A DNA stretch of 64,000 nucleotides from Roseibium marinum (GTDB taxonomy: Bacteria; Pseudomonadota; Alphaproteobacteria; Rhizobiales; Stappiaceae), in contig NZ_PPCN01000005.1 of NCBI RefSeq assembly GCF_002906165.1, forward strand, positions 124,001 to 188,000, in the 5' to 3' direction. How positions within the stretch are numbered: position 1 is the stretch's first letter; the number at the start of each line of letters is the position of its first letter. Positions 54,033 through 63,848 of this stretch are shown in pieces. The notes under the pieces were generated by a model that worked only from the letters and a program-made list of their open reading frames with translations, was not told where the DNA came from and did no database searches. Made by a program: the position numbers and the translations under genes.

Positions 54033-54070
54033 CCCGGAGTTTGTCATCCTGCGCTTAAACGAGACACGCT

Positions 54071-55708
54071 TTAGCGTGGCTCGTCCCAAAGTCCCTTGAA
54101 GATGGCGTAGCAGGCCAGCAGGAGGACGATGGTGAACGGAAACCCGGTCGAAACCGCCATCGCCTGCAGGGCACCGAGCCCGCCGCCGATCAGCAGCGCG
54201 ATCGCGACCAGCCCCTCGAAGGTGCACCAGAAAACGCGCTGCGATAGCGGCGCATCGACCTTGCCGCCAGCCGTGATCGTGTCGATGACCAGCGAGCCGG
54301 AATCCGACGAGGTGACGAAGAAGACGATCACCAGGATGATGGCCACGAACGACGTGATCGGTGCCATCGGCAAGTCGGCCAGCATGCCGAACAGGGACAG
54401 TTCGGGATTGTAGCTGGCAATGACGTACTCGTGCACCTGGCTGCCGGTGTTCGTCAGGACCTGCTCGATCGCCGTGCCGCCGAACGCCGTCATCCAGAGC
54501 ACGGACACGAAGGTCGGAATGATCAGGACGCAGATCACGAATTCGCGCACCGTCCGGCCGCGGCTGACACGGGCGATAAACATGCCGACGAAAGGCGACC
54601 AGGAGATCCACCAGGCCCAGTAGAATGAGGTCCATCCCTGACGGAAACCGTCGTCCTCCCGTCCGAACGGCATGGAGAGCGGCACGACTTCGCGCGCATA
54701 GGAGCCAAGGTTGGAGAAGAAGCTGGAAACGAGCGTCCCGGTCGGGCCGGCGATGATCACGAAAACCAGCAGCAGGGCCGCGATCAGCATGTTGATCTCG
54801 GAGAGCACCTTGACGCCACCGTCGAGGCCGCGCAGGACGGAGATCAGCGCAATCGCGGTGATGCCGATGATCAGGAAGACCTGGGCCGTGATGCTGACCG
54901 GGATTCCGAAGACGAATTCCAGGCCCGCATTGGCCTGCTGAGCACCGAAACCGAGGGATGTGGCGAGGCCGAACAGGGTCGCGAACACGGCCAGGATATC
55001 GATGATGTGGCCCGGCCAGCCCCATGTGTGTTCCCCGAAGATCGGATAGAAAACCGACCGCATGGTGAGCGGCAGTCCCTTGTTGAAGGAAAACAGGGCA
55101 AGTGCCAGCGCGACGACCGCGTAGATTGCCCAGGGGTGAAGACCCCAGTGGAAGATGGTGGCGGCCATGCCCATTGCCTTCGCGGCAGCCACATTTTCCG
55201 GAATGATGTCTCCATCCGCGTCGAAAGGCGAGGCGACGCCGAGCGGTTCGGAGAACGCCATGTGATAGACAGGCTCGAGTACTCCGAAGAACATCAGGCC
55301 GATGCCCATTCCGGCGGCGAAAAGCATGGAGAACCAGCCGAAGTAGGAATAGTCCGGATCCGCGTCCCTGCCGCCGATACGGACCTTTCCGAACGGCGTC
55401 ACGATGAGCACCAGGCAGACCAGAACGAAGACATTGGCCGAGAGAATGAAGAACCAGTCGAGACCGGAGGTCAGCCATTTGCGCAAGGCGTCGAAGAGCG
55501 GTCCGACCTCCGTCTGGAAGGCAAGGGTCAGAAAGACAAAGGCAACGATCGACAGGCCCGAAATGAGAAAAACCGGGTTGTGAAGGTCAAGATTGAACGG
55601 GCCGACGCTGGTTTCGATATTGTCCTGGCCGATTTGGTAGTCGGTGTCGATGATGCCGGCGGCGCCCTCCGGGTCGGGGATGCCCTGGTTGGAATCGTTG
55701 TCGCTCAT
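54071..55708 (-). CDS. BCCT family betaine/choline/carnitine-type transporter
   Basis: Sodium- or proton-coupled carrier of 545 residues with 12 helices, from the ATG at 55708 (AAGGAA site). The family signature GMGIGLMFFGVLEP lies near residue 125, and the tryptophan-rich aromatic box is seen in WTSFYWAWWISWSPFVGMFIARVSRGRTVREF. N-terminal and C-terminal cytosolic tails are short. The substrate is likely a quaternary amine such as glycine betaine or choline, important for osmotic stress. The UspA gene lies directly upstream. Confidence 0.92.
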   Translation of the reverse strand: MSDNDSNQGIPDPEGAAGIIDTDYQIGQDNIETSVGPFNLDLHNPVFLISGLSIVAFVFLTLAFQTEVGPLFDALRKWLTSGLDWFFILSANVFVLVCLVLIVTPFGKVRIGGRDADPDYSYFGWFSMLFAAGMGIGLMFFGVLEPVYHMAFSEPLGVASPFDADGDIIPENVAAAKAMGMAATIFHWGLHPWAIYAVVALALALFSFNKGLPLTMRSVFYPIFGEHTWGWPGHIIDILAVFATLFGLATSLGFGAQQANAGLEFVFGIPVSITAQVFLIIGITAIALISVLRGLDGGVKVLSEINMLIAALLLVFVIIAGPTGTLVSSFFSNLGSYAREVVPLSMPFGREDDGFRQGWTSFYWAWWISWSPFVGMFIARVSRGRTVREFVICVLIIPTFVSVLWMTAFGGTAIEQVLTNTGSQVHEYVIASYNPELSLFGMLADLPMAPITSFVAIILVIVFFVTSSDSGSLVIDTITAGGKVDAPLSQRVFWCTFEGLVAIALLIGGGLGALQAMAVSTGFPFTIVLLLACYAIFKGLWDEPR

Positions 55709-55739
55709 GAGCGCATTCCTTGTTTTTCGTAAGGTCTGG

Positions 55740-56153
55740 TTATCTGACGAGGAAGACGGACACGTCCGAGTGTGTCGCGATGCGTCCACCGTTGGAGGGC
55801 CAGAAATGATCGGAAAGATGGGGAATGTGCGTTTGCATCACCACCAGATCGGCCCCGCTCTCATGAATGGCCTTCAGCAGGGCGTGATCCAGATCCACGG
55901 CGGGATCATGGGAGAACACGGCGTGGCCCGAAGCCGTGACGCCGTGTTTTTCGGCCTGCGTGGCGGCAAAGGAGTCGAGCCTTGCCCGGAATTCGTCCGG
56001 CGTATGCCCGAGCGCACCCGGCGCCGCGGAGGTGACGGCGGCAAAGACAATCGGGATGTCGTCTATTTTCGCAAGGTAAGCAGCCGTGGATACTGATTTT
56101 TCCAGTTTATCCGCATGGCTCAGATCGATTGGAATGAGTATTTTTTTGAACAA
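55740..56153 (-). CDS. Universal stress protein family (UspA)
   Basis: Cytoplasmic nucleotide-binding-fold protein of 137 residues. It begins FKKILIPIDLSHADKLEK, the UspA first-strand motif. The C-terminal part has GGRIATHSDVSVFLVR, which corresponds to the family GSVxxxVxxHxxxxVLVV ending, but the full GxxGxxxxxxxxxG ATP-binding pattern is incomplete. The start is a TTG with GGGAGG upstream. It precedes the BCCT gene by 31 bases, a pairing also seen with compatible-solute uptake genes (TeaD-like). Confidence 0.85.
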   Translation of the reverse strand: MFKKILIPIDLSHADKLEKSVSTAAYLAKIDDIPIVFAAVTSAAPGALGHTPDEFRARLDSFAATQAEKHGVTASGHAVFSHDPAVDLDHALLKAIHESGADLVVMQTHIPHLSDHFWPSNGGRIATHSDVSVFLVR

Positions 56154-56399
56154 ACGTCCCTCCCTTTTTCACCAAGGCAAGAACATCTGGAATTCCTGCC
56201 TACGATTTGGACCGGCGGAGGTGCCGCTTTAATATACGTTTGCTTTTATTCCGGTTTCCGACGGCCCCTGGATATCTAACGCTACAGTGGCATATGCCGG
56301 GAGGGAGGTCAAAGAAGCGACAAAATAAGGTTCTCAACCGACCAGGCATGGCGGGTAACGGCCGGTTTCAATCCTTACGCAGGGTTCACCTGCGGGCAA

Positions 56400-58568
56400 T
56401 CAGTCCGTGGTAGGAGCCGGTTCGGATCCGAAGATGACGCATTTGTTGCGGCCGGAGGCCTTGGCCTGGTAAAGCGCGGTATCGGCCTTTTGCATCAAGG
56501 TGGAGAACTCGATATCTTCGCGGGCGGCGACGGCGAGACCCATGCTGCAGGTGATGGTCTGTTCGATCTGTTCCATCTGAAGGTCCGTAAGGATCTTGCG
56601 GCGCAGTCTTTCACAGACCAGCAAGGCTTCGTTCTCCTGTGTCTCATGCAGGATCAGGCAGAATTCCTCGCCACCGACCCGGCCGAACACATCCACAGCC
56701 CGCAAGGCGTTGCTGATGGACCTGGAAAATCGTGCCAGCACCTCGTCTCCCGCGGCGTGACCGAACTGGTCGTTGATCTGCTTGAAATTGTCGATATCCA
56801 GCATGACGGCGGTGAAGGGCTGCTTGGATCTGCGGAAGCGCTGAATTTCCGTGTTGGCGCGTTCCAGAAAGGCACGCCGGTTGAGGACCTGGGTCAGATC
56901 GTCGATGCTTGCGACCCGCTCCAGATTGATCTTGGCGTCCATCAGTGCCTGGTGGTCGCGCTGGCGGGCGATTTCATGACCTATCCAGTCCGCGAACTGG
57001 CGGACGATCTGAATTTCAGCCGCGGTGAAGTCGCGCTTGCGGGGTTCGGGGGCCGAGAAGTTGATGGTGCCATGAGGGACGCCATCGATGAGCAGCGGCG
57101 CGCCGATATAGGTTTCCAGGGCAAACAACTCGTAACAGGGGTGCTGGGCGAATTCCGACTGCGCGGCATTTGCGGTCGCGATCGGACCGTTGGCCTGAAG
57201 TGTCAGGGCGCAATAGGTATCGCCAAGGGGAAAGGTCGTGCCGGGAACAAGCTCACCCTCGGGAGCATGGGTGTGAGTGAGTGTGTAGCGATCTTCGTCG
57301 ATATCGCTGATAATGCCGAACGGCAGCTCGAAGTGTTCACAGCCGAGACTCAGGATTTCCGCGATTTTTTCCTCGTGACAGAGTTCGCGGGTTGATGTGA
57401 TGGCATAGAGTTCGGCCAGGGTCTGTTCGGTTTTCTTGCGGTCGGTTATGTCGTTGACCAGGACAACAAGCCCTTCGACGTCGCCCTGGTCGTTGACGCG
57501 GGGATTGCAATCCAGGTGACATTCGCGCCGGACGCCGTCCGGGAAATTCAGACTGACTTCCGAGGCAACCTTTTGACCCAGGAGCGCCTGGCGGAATATT
57601 GGCCGCAGCACCTCGCGTTCCTTCCAGGGCAGTCTGTCACGCAAGGATGTGCCGATCAGCTCTTCGGGCGAACCGTCGAACCATTCACAGCCGGTCTTGT
57701 TGATGAAAACGCACAGCCCTTCCAGATCGATTTCGGTTATGCTCGCCGAAACGTTGTCAGCCATCAGGGACAGGTTCTTGTAGGCGCTTTCCGCGCGGGC
57801 CCTGGCTTCCTTCAGTTCGGTGATGTCGGCGCGGATCCCCGCTGTGCCCCCGCTTCGCGTGCGGGTTTCCGAGATCCTCAGCCAGCGGCCATCCGCCAGG
57901 TTCTGCTCGATGACGGATCCGTCGGCTTTACGGTGTTTTTCCAGGCGCTGCCCGATCCATTCGTCGTCACTCAGGCCGCCGGTATTGTACTGGCTGCTGT
58001 TCAGGCCGAAACGCAGAATGTCTTCAAACCGGCTTCCCGGAACGATCGCGGCGGTGGAGTGGGTATAGATATCCCGGTAATTGTCGTTGCAGATGATGAG
58101 GCGGTCGTCGCTGTCAAAGATGGCGAAGCCTTCCGAAATCGCCTCGAGCGCGTCTTCGAGCGTCAGGGCGACGTCGCTGAGCTTCTTTTCCAGCGCCTTG
58201 CGCTCGCTTATGTCGCGAACCACGAACAGAAAGCCGGAAAGAATGTCCGTTGAATTGAATATCGGCGCGTTGACGACTTCCACGGATGTCGTCGTGCCGT
58301 CGCTGCGGATCACTTCGAACGCATAGGCTTTTTTCCGGGCCTGCGGGTCCTCGGGGGAGCGATACAGTTCACCGATCTCTTCGAATTCAGCGGGATCGGC
58401 GAAAAACCGTTTTGTCCTGGTGCCGACAAGGTCCCCACGCTCGACGCGCAGCAGCCGTGCCACGGCCTCGTTCGCATATACGATAATCCGGTCCGGATTG
58501 GTCACCAGAACACATTCGTTCAACGCACCGAACGATTGTTCCAGATCCAGGGTAATGCTTTCAGCCAT
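56400..58568 (-). CDS. Diguanylate cyclase with three PAS domains and a GAF domain
   Basis: Cytoplasmic c-di-GMP synthase of 722 residues. PAS domains lie near residues 10-120, 145-265 and 275-390, followed by GAF near 405-550 and GGDEF near 560-720. The active site is GGEEF at 632-636, and the inhibitory I-site RxxD (RAVD at 623-626, five residues before GGEEF) is intact, so product inhibition is expected. No EAL domain is present. It has no signal peptide or membrane segment, so sensing is cytoplasmic. Confidence 0.9.
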   Translation of the reverse strand: MAESITLDLEQSFGALNECVLVTNPDRIIVYANEAVARLLRVERGDLVGTRTKRFFADPAEFEEIGELYRSPEDPQARKKAYAFEVIRSDGTTTSVEVVNAPIFNSTDILSGFLFVVRDISERKALEKKLSDVALTLEDALEAISEGFAIFDSDDRLIICNDNYRDIYTHSTAAIVPGSRFEDILRFGLNSSQYNTGGLSDDEWIGQRLEKHRKADGSVIEQNLADGRWLRISETRTRSGGTAGIRADITELKEARARAESAYKNLSLMADNVSASITEIDLEGLCVFINKTGCEWFDGSPEELIGTSLRDRLPWKEREVLRPIFRQALLGQKVASEVSLNFPDGVRRECHLDCNPRVNDQGDVEGLVVLVNDITDRKKTEQTLAELYAITSTRELCHEEKIAEILSLGCEHFELPFGIISDIDEDRYTLTHTHAPEGELVPGTTFPLGDTYCALTLQANGPIATANAAQSEFAQHPCYELFALETYIGAPLLIDGVPHGTINFSAPEPRKRDFTAAEIQIVRQFADWIGHEIARQRDHQALMDAKINLERVASIDDLTQVLNRRAFLERANTEIQRFRRSKQPFTAVMLDIDNFKQINDQFGHAAGDEVLARFSRSISNALRAVDVFGRVGGEEFCLILHETQENEALLVCERLRRKILTDLQMEQIEQTITCSMGLAVAAREDIEFSTLMQKADTALYQAKASGRNKCVIFGSEPAPTTD

Positions 58569-58599
58569 CTCCGTCCTGCCGATTTTTGTTCCGGTCGGG

Positions 58600-58636
58600 T
58601 CCTCTTTATTAAGGTTGAAAACTTTAATAAAGAGGA
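58600..58636. promoter_or_regulatory. 13-bp inverted repeat upstream of the diguanylate cyclase gene
   Basis: TCCTCTTTATTAA and TTAATAAAGAGGA are perfect inverses separated by 11 bases. The site lies 32-68 bases upstream of the diguanylate cyclase start. It may be an operator or part of a 5' leader hairpin. No T-run follows on either strand, so it is unlikely to be a terminator for the aminotransferase gene. Confidence 0.5.
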
Positions 58637-58719
58637 TACGTGGAGCCGCTTATTGGAATTGAAATTTATTTTACTTTCCTGAAATTCATTATATCATTGG
58701 TATTAATGCGTAATTATAG

Positions 58720-59898
58720 TTATTTTGTAGTTTTCTTCAAGAAAGAATCGATTTTCTCAAGGGCAGTTTTGATGTTCTGTGTCGAATTGGCATAAGAAAG
58801 CCGGATGTAACCTTCGCCGAGTACACCGAAGTCCGGTCCGCCAATTACGGCGACACCGGCTTCTTCCAATAAGGCGGCGGCCAGCTTCTTGGCCTGCCAG
58901 CCGGTATTCTTGATGTTCGGATAGGCATAAAAAGCCCCGAGCGGTGTCCGGCAGGAAATCCCCTCGATCGCGTTCAGTCCCTCGACGACCACCTTGCGGC
59001 GGGTGTCGAATTCCGCGACCATTGCCCCAACGGCATCCTGCGGTCCGGTCAGGGCGGCCAGTCCGGCATATTGCGCCGGTGCGTTGACACAGGACCAGGC
59101 GTTGACCGCGAGTTTTCGGGCCTTGTCGATCAGAGCATCCGGCCAGAGGGAAAATCCCATGCGCCAGCCGGTCATGGCGTAGGTTTTGGACCAGCCGTCC
59201 AGCAGGATCAGACGGTCGCGCAAGCCCTGGAATTCCAGCAGGGAAACATGTTCCATGCCGTCATAGGTCATCTGCGAATAGATCTCGTCGGAAAGCACGG
59301 CCACATCGGGATAACGGTCGAGGCCCGCGGCCAGCTTTTCTATTTCGCTTCGAGGCGTGACGCCGCCCGTCGGGTTGGCGGGGGAGTTGAGGATGAGAAG
59401 GCGGGTCTTATCCGTGATCAGGGAGAGGGTTTCATCGGCGGAAAAGGCGAAATCGTTTTCCTCGCGGATCGGGACCGGAATGGGGCGGGCACCGGTGAAT
59501 TCGATCATCGAGCGGTAAATGGGAAATCCCGGATCGGGATAGAGAATGTTCGCGCCCGGCTCGCCGAACATCAGTATGGCCATGAACATGGTGACTTTGC
59601 CGCCCGGTACGATCATGACGTTGCCGGGGTCCGTTTCCGTGCCGTGGCGCCGGAGCAGATCCGCGGCCACGGCTTCGCGCAAGGGGGCGATGCCGGTCGC
59701 CGCCGTATAGCCGTGATGCCCGTCCCTGAGCGCCTTGATGGCGGCCTCGACGATGTGCTCCGGCGTTCTGAAGTCGGGTTGGCCGATGCCGAGATTGATG
59801 ATCTCGCGACCCTGCCCGGCGAGCTCGTTGGCCCTGGCCAGAACCGCAAAGGCGTTTTCCTCGCCAATCCGGTCAAATCCGGCGATCGTATGGAGCAT
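58720..59898 (-). CDS. Pyridoxal phosphate-dependent aminotransferase, class I/II
   Basis: Cytoplasmic transaminase of 392 residues from ATG 59898, with GGGGAGG upstream. The PLP-binding lysine is in [16 protein letters not shown], and [20 protein letters not shown] is the conserved cofactor-pocket block. The ending [15 protein letters not shown] is AT-rich compared with the rest of the gene. Substrate specificity cannot be fixed by eye. Confidence 0.88.
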   Translation of the reverse strand: MLHTIAGFDRIGEENAFAVLARANELAGQGREIINLGIGQPDFRTPEHIVEAAIKALRDGHHGYTAATGIAPLREAVAADLLRRHGTETDPGNVMIVPGGKVTMFMAILMFGEPGANILYPDPGFPIYRSMIEFTGARPIPVPIREENDFAFSADETLSLITDKTRLLILNSPANPTGGVTPRSEIEKLAAGLDRYPDVAVLSDEIYSQMTYDGMEHVSLLEFQGLRDRLILLDGWSKTYAMTGWRMGFSLWPDALIDKARKLAVNAWSCVNAPAQYAGLAALTGPQDAVGAMVAEFDTRRKVVVEGLNAIEGISCRTPLGAFYAYPNIKNTGWQAKKLAAALLEEAGVAVIGGPDFGVLGEGYIRLSYANSTQNIKTALEKIDSFLKKTTK

Positions 59899-60126
59899 CG
59901 GAACCTCCCCCGTATTTTCCGTTTCTGTGCGCAAAGGTTATTCGCCGAAGCGCTCGCTGGAAAGGCAGGAATGGCGGCAAACGGTTCGCAGCGGGACGGA
60001 CACCTGCCAGCCGGCACGGGAAAATGCAGGAGCGCTCTCCCAATGCGCCCGCGATATGCTTATATTCCCGGCAAAGCAGCCTGCCTTCAGTGGGCGAATT
60101 GGAAATCCTCTTGCCAGGAAAAATGC

Positions 60127-61212
60127 ATGATGTCTGCGACCCAGGACGCCCGGACACAGATCCCCGTTACAGTTCTGACGGGGTATCTCGGCGCCGGAAA
60201 AACCACTCTTCTCAACCGGATACTCACCGAAAATCATGGTCAGCGTTATGCGGTGATCGTCAATGAATTCGGCGAAGTGGGGATCGACAACGATCTTCTG
60301 GTCGAGTCCGACGAAGAAATATTCGAAATGAACAATGGCTGCATCTGCTGCACGGTCCGCGGGGACCTGATCCGCACCGTGCAGAACCTGATGAAGCGCA
60401 AGGGGGCTTTCGACGCGATCATCGTGGAGACGACGGGCGTGGCCGATCCGGCGCCGGTCGCCCAGACGTTTTTCATGGATGACGACGTTCGGGCCTCGGC
60501 ACGGCTGGACGCGGTCGTCGCGGTAGTCGATGCCAGGCATGTTCTCCAGCGGCTGGAAGACACGGAAGAGGCCGAAGACCAGGTGGCCTTCGCCGATGTC
60601 ATCCTGATCAACAAGACGGATCTCGTTTCGGCGGAAGAACTGGCGAATGTGGAGGCGCGGGTCCGCGCCATCAACCCTTACGCGGTTCTCCACCGCAGCG
60701 AGCGCTGCGGGATCGACATCGCCAAGGTGCTGGACCGCGGCGCCTTCGATCTCGACCGTATTCTTTCCCTCGATCCGCATTTCCTGGAACACGGCCATCA
60801 TGCCGACGAGTGCGGTCCGGACTGCGATCATGATCATCATGATCACGACCACGGGGATCACGACCACAAGCATCACGATCATGGGAATGGCCACCACCAT
60901 CACCACGAAGACGATCCGCATTCGGTGAAGAGCATCTCCCTGAGGGCGGGCGACCTGAACCCGGACATGTTCTTCCCGTGGATCAACCAGGTGACCCAGG
61001 TCCAGGGACCGAACATTCTGCGCATGAAAGGCATTCTGGCCTTCAGCGGCGATCCGCAGCGATATGTCATTCAAGGCGTGCACATGATCGTCGAGGGGGA
61101 TCATCAGCGCGACTGGAAGGCGGACGAGCCGCGCGAGAGCCGGCTGGTCTTCATCGGCCGCGATCTCAACTGGGATGTGCTGAAATCCAGTTTTCAGGCC
61201 TGCGTGGCGTAA
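60127..61212 (+). CDS. CobW/G3E family GTP-binding metallochaperone
   Basis: Cytoplasmic GTPase of 361 residues. The P-loop [10 protein letters not shown] is at residues 18-27, the metal-binding CxCC (CICC) at 72-75, and the guanine motif NKTD near residue 160. A histidine-rich insert (about residues 225-265, with runs of D and H) should store or sense metal. A C-terminal CobW domain completes the protein. Zinc is the usual cargo for CxCC and His-rich members. The start follows AGGAAAA. Confidence 0.9.
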   Translation: MMSATQDARTQIPVTVLTGYLGAGKTTLLNRILTENHGQRYAVIVNEFGEVGIDNDLLVESDEEIFEMNNGCICCTVRGDLIRTVQNLMKRKGAFDAIIVETTGVADPAPVAQTFFMDDDVRASARLDAVVAVVDARHVLQRLEDTEEAEDQVAFADVILINKTDLVSAEELANVEARVRAINPYAVLHRSERCGIDIAKVLDRGAFDLDRILSLDPHFLEHGHHADECGPDCDHDHHDHDHGDHDHKHHDHGNGHHHHHEDDPHSVKSISLRAGDLNPDMFFPWINQVTQVQGPNILRMKGILAFSGDPQRYVIQGVHMIVEGDHQRDWKADEPRESRLVFIGRDLNWDVLKSSFQACVA

Positions 61213-61226
61213 CAAGGAATTGAGAT

Positions 61227-62204
61227 TTGCCGACAGTTGCACCCGTTGATGTGGACGGTTTTGTCGTCCGCGCCGGTTTCTTGAAGAATTGCGCCTATTT
61301 CGCCTCCGGAGAAGGCGGGATAATCCTGTCGGAGAGAGGGGAGCGGACGCTTCAGCCGCACAAGGCCGGCTTGCTGGCGGCGGAACCCGCCAGGGACGGT
61401 ACGGCGCTGATCACCTCCGGCGACGATGGCCGCATCTACCGGAGCGGCACGGACGGGTCTTCGGTGCTTGTCGCGGAACGGCCGCGCAAATGGATCGACC
61501 TGATCGCGTCCGGCCCGTCCGGTGCGGTCGCATTTGCCAGCGGACGCACGGCCTGGGTGCGCCTTGAGGACGGCCGCGAAAAGGAGTTCGTGCATGAAAG
61601 GGCGGTCGGCGGACTGGCGTTCGCCCCGAAGGGCCTGCGCCTTGCCGTTTCCCGGTATGACGGCGCGACACTGTGGTGGGCCGGTACGGACGGTGCGCCG
61701 GTGGAACTGAACTGGAAGGGGGCGCATCTTGGCACCAGCTTTTCCCCGGACGGAAAATATCTCGTCACAGCCATGCAGGAAAATGCCCTGCACGGGTGGC
61801 GGCTGGCGGACGGTCAGGACATGCGCATGACCGGCTATCCGGCCAAGGTCAAGTCGTTCAGCTGGTCGGTCAAGGGCCGTTATCTGGCGACCTCCGGAGC
61901 CAATGCCGCGATCCTGTGGCCGTTCTCCGGAAAGACGGGCCCGATGGGGCAGACGCCCCTGCAACTCGGCACGCGCGGCGACAATCTGGTCAGTGCTGTT
62001 GCCTGCCATCCCAAGGATGATGTCGCGGCGGTCGGCTATCAGGACGGCATGGTTCTCATGTGCCGGTTCGAGGACAATGCGGAAGTGCTGCTGCGGCGTC
62101 CCGGAAAAGGGCCTGTCTCCACGCTGGGCTGGGATGCGGACGGCGTCCGGCTTGCTTTCGGAACGGAAGCCGGAGAGGCCGGGATCCTCGGTCTGGCGGA
62201 CTGA
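61227..62204 (+). CDS. WD40 repeat-like beta-propeller protein
   Basis: A 325-residue protein with recurring blade sequences such as FSPDGKYLVTAM and FAPKGLRLAVS, which are WD40-type strands. It begins 14 bases after the CobW stop at a TTG with AAGGA upstream. A WD40 gene directly after a CobW gene is a frequent arrangement in alphaproteobacteria, suggesting a joint role in metal handling or assembly. No signal peptide was seen. The specific function is not known. Confidence 0.78.
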   Translation: MPTVAPVDVDGFVVRAGFLKNCAYFASGEGGIILSERGERTLQPHKAGLLAAEPARDGTALITSGDDGRIYRSGTDGSSVLVAERPRKWIDLIASGPSGAVAFASGRTAWVRLEDGREKEFVHERAVGGLAFAPKGLRLAVSRYDGATLWWAGTDGAPVELNWKGAHLGTSFSPDGKYLVTAMQENALHGWRLADGQDMRMTGYPAKVKSFSWSVKGRYLATSGANAAILWPFSGKTGPMGQTPLQLGTRGDNLVSAVACHPKDDVAAVGYQDGMVLMCRFEDNAEVLLRRPGKGPVSTLGWDADGVRLAFGTEAGEAGILGLAD

Positions 62205-62242
62205 GTTCAGCCGGACCGAGCGGTTCGGGAACAGGAGTGAAG

Positions 62243-62743
62243 ATGGCACGGGTCCTGATGTTGATGATCATGCTGGTAAGCGGCACGGCGACGTCTCAAC
62301 TGCCGGAATTCTCCCAGCAGTACCGCCAGCGTCTTGGCGGGACGATCGATGCGCTTGAAGAGATCCTGGCGGATTTTCGCAGGGATGCCGCCGAACACGG
62401 ACTGAGCCCGGTTGAAGCCATTGCACGCCAGAAAGCCTCCGGCGATCCGTTCATCAGGTCGCGTGGCGAAAGCATGGTCCAGGCCGAAATCCGGCTGAGC
62501 CGCCTGAAGCTGCAGCAGGAGGAACTGCTGACGGCGGGACCCGTGCAGCGGATGGTGATTTTCGCACGCGGTTTCGATCCGCAGTTGGCAAAGGCGACGG
62601 CCGAGGATTATGAACCCGCCGTGCCCGTCACGATTGCCGGCTTCGCCAGCGCCGGGGCAGGAGCGTTCGCGGGATTCCTGTTCATGCGCCTTCTGGCCGG
62701 TCTTGCGCGGCTGGGTCGCCGGCGCAGACCAAAGGGCGCGTAG
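62243..62743 (+). CDS. DUF2937 family membrane protein
   Basis: A 166-residue protein with an N-terminal hydrophobic segment (VLMLMIMLVSGTATS), a helical region QQYRQRLGGTIDALEEILADF, and a C-terminal membrane helix near residues 130-155 (IAGFASAGAGAFAGFLFMRLLAGL). This is the pattern of DUF2937, a family of unknown function. CAGGAG lies upstream of ATG 62243. It follows the WD40 gene by 38 bases and is likely cotranscribed. Confidence 0.75.
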   Translation: MARVLMLMIMLVSGTATSQLPEFSQQYRQRLGGTIDALEEILADFRRDAAEHGLSPVEAIARQKASGDPFIRSRGESMVQAEIRLSRLKLQQEELLTAGPVQRMVIFARGFDPQLAKATAEDYEPAVPVTIAGFASAGAGAFAGFLFMRLLAGLARLGRRRRPKGA

Positions 62744-62883
62744 ATCGCCCTGAGGTCCGGTCATACGGGCTTGCGGAAAGGCTCTCTTTCATCCGGATAA
62801 CTCTTTTGACCGCCGGGCGGTAAATACGCTAAGCAGTTTCTTTCAGAAGTGCCTCGGGCACGACCCGGCGGGAAGGAAACTGG

Positions 62884-63804
62884 ATGGACGCGATCACACG
62901 GATGCGGTGCTTCATTCAAGTTGTCGATTCAAACGGATTTTCCGCCGCCGCCCGGGAAATGGGGCGCTCCAAGGCCCTGGTTTCCAAATATGTCGGCGAG
63001 CTTGAAGACGAGTTGGGTGTCCGGCTGCTGAACCGGACCACGCGCCAGGTCTCGCTGACCGAAGTCGGCGGAGCCTACTACAAGGAGGCGGCCGATATTC
63101 TTCAGCGGATCGACGACCTGCAGGCCTCCGTCCAGTCGTCGCACAAGGAAATCCGCGGAAGGCTGCGGGTGTCCGCGCCCAGATCCATGGGCGACGAGAT
63201 GCTCAACAAGGCGATGATGCAGTTCCTGTTGCGGTATCCGGACATCATCCTGGATCTCAGGCTGGAGGACCGTTTCGTCGATCTTGTCGAGGAGGGCTTC
63301 GACCTGGCCGTCCGTGTGACGCAGATGGACGATTCCAGCCTTATAGCCCGCAAGATCGCACCATTTCGCACCGTCCTGTGCGCGAGTCCAGCGGTGGTCG
63401 AAAAATTCGGCGCGCCTCAGGTTCCAGCGGATCTTCTCACCCGTCCATGCATCATCGACACCAATCACCGGTTCAAACAGAACTGGATCTTTTTCGACAA
63501 GGGCGAGCGGCTGAGCGTGGCTGTGAAAGGGCCTCTGGAGGTCAACAGCGCCGCAGCGGCGCGGGAAGCGGCGCTGTGCGATCTCGGTTTTCTCAGAACG
63601 CCGCTGTTCTTTGTCGCCGAAGACCTCCGCAACGGACACCTGGTAACCCTTCTCGATGCTTTTGAGGAGCCCATGCGCGGCATTTACGCCGTTTATCCGC
63701 ACCGGCGGCACCTGAGCGGCAAGGTGCGGGCTTTTGTCGACTTCCTCGTGGCGTGGTATGGCCCCGGAAGGTCCAGCAACGAACCAGACCCTAGAGCTCT
63801 TTAA
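62884..63804 (+). CDS. LysR family transcriptional regulator
   Basis: Regulator of 306 residues. The N-terminal winged helix is MRCFIQVVDSNGFSAAAREMGRSKALVSKYVGELEDELGVRLLNRTTRQVSLTEVG (about residues 6-60), of the AaeR/DsdC-like group in which the recognition helix reads SKALVSKYV. The effector domain follows. Its target is not obvious; the region beyond the window may hold it. Confidence 0.88.
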   Translation: MDAITRMRCFIQVVDSNGFSAAAREMGRSKALVSKYVGELEDELGVRLLNRTTRQVSLTEVGGAYYKEAADILQRIDDLQASVQSSHKEIRGRLRVSAPRSMGDEMLNKAMMQFLLRYPDIILDLRLEDRFVDLVEEGFDLAVRVTQMDDSSLIARKIAPFRTVLCASPAVVEKFGAPQVPADLLTRPCIIDTNHRFKQNWIFFDKGERLSVAVKGPLEVNSAAAAREAALCDLGFLRTPLFFVAEDLRNGHLVTLLDAFEEPMRGIYAVYPHRRHLSGKVRAFVDFLVAWYGPGRSSNEPDPRAL

Positions 63805-63811
63805 CGGTTAT

Positions 63812-63848
63812 CTCAACGCAGGTTGAGGCGGGACCGGCATTTTCCGGT
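63812..63848 (+). terminator. Two tandem hairpins after the LysR gene
   Basis: CTCAAC-GCAG-GTTGAG (63812-63827) and ACCGG-CATTTT-CCGGT (63833-63848) follow the LysR stop by eight bases. Neither has a T-run, so termination is only suggested. The remaining bases to 64000 hold no recognised gene. Confidence 0.4.

Noticed and set aside
59071-60126. Upstream extension of the CobW frame to 59071
   Set aside because: The extension overlaps the aminotransferase gene on the other strand and has no recognisable domain; the ATG at 60127 has a ribosome site and immediately precedes the GTPase domain.
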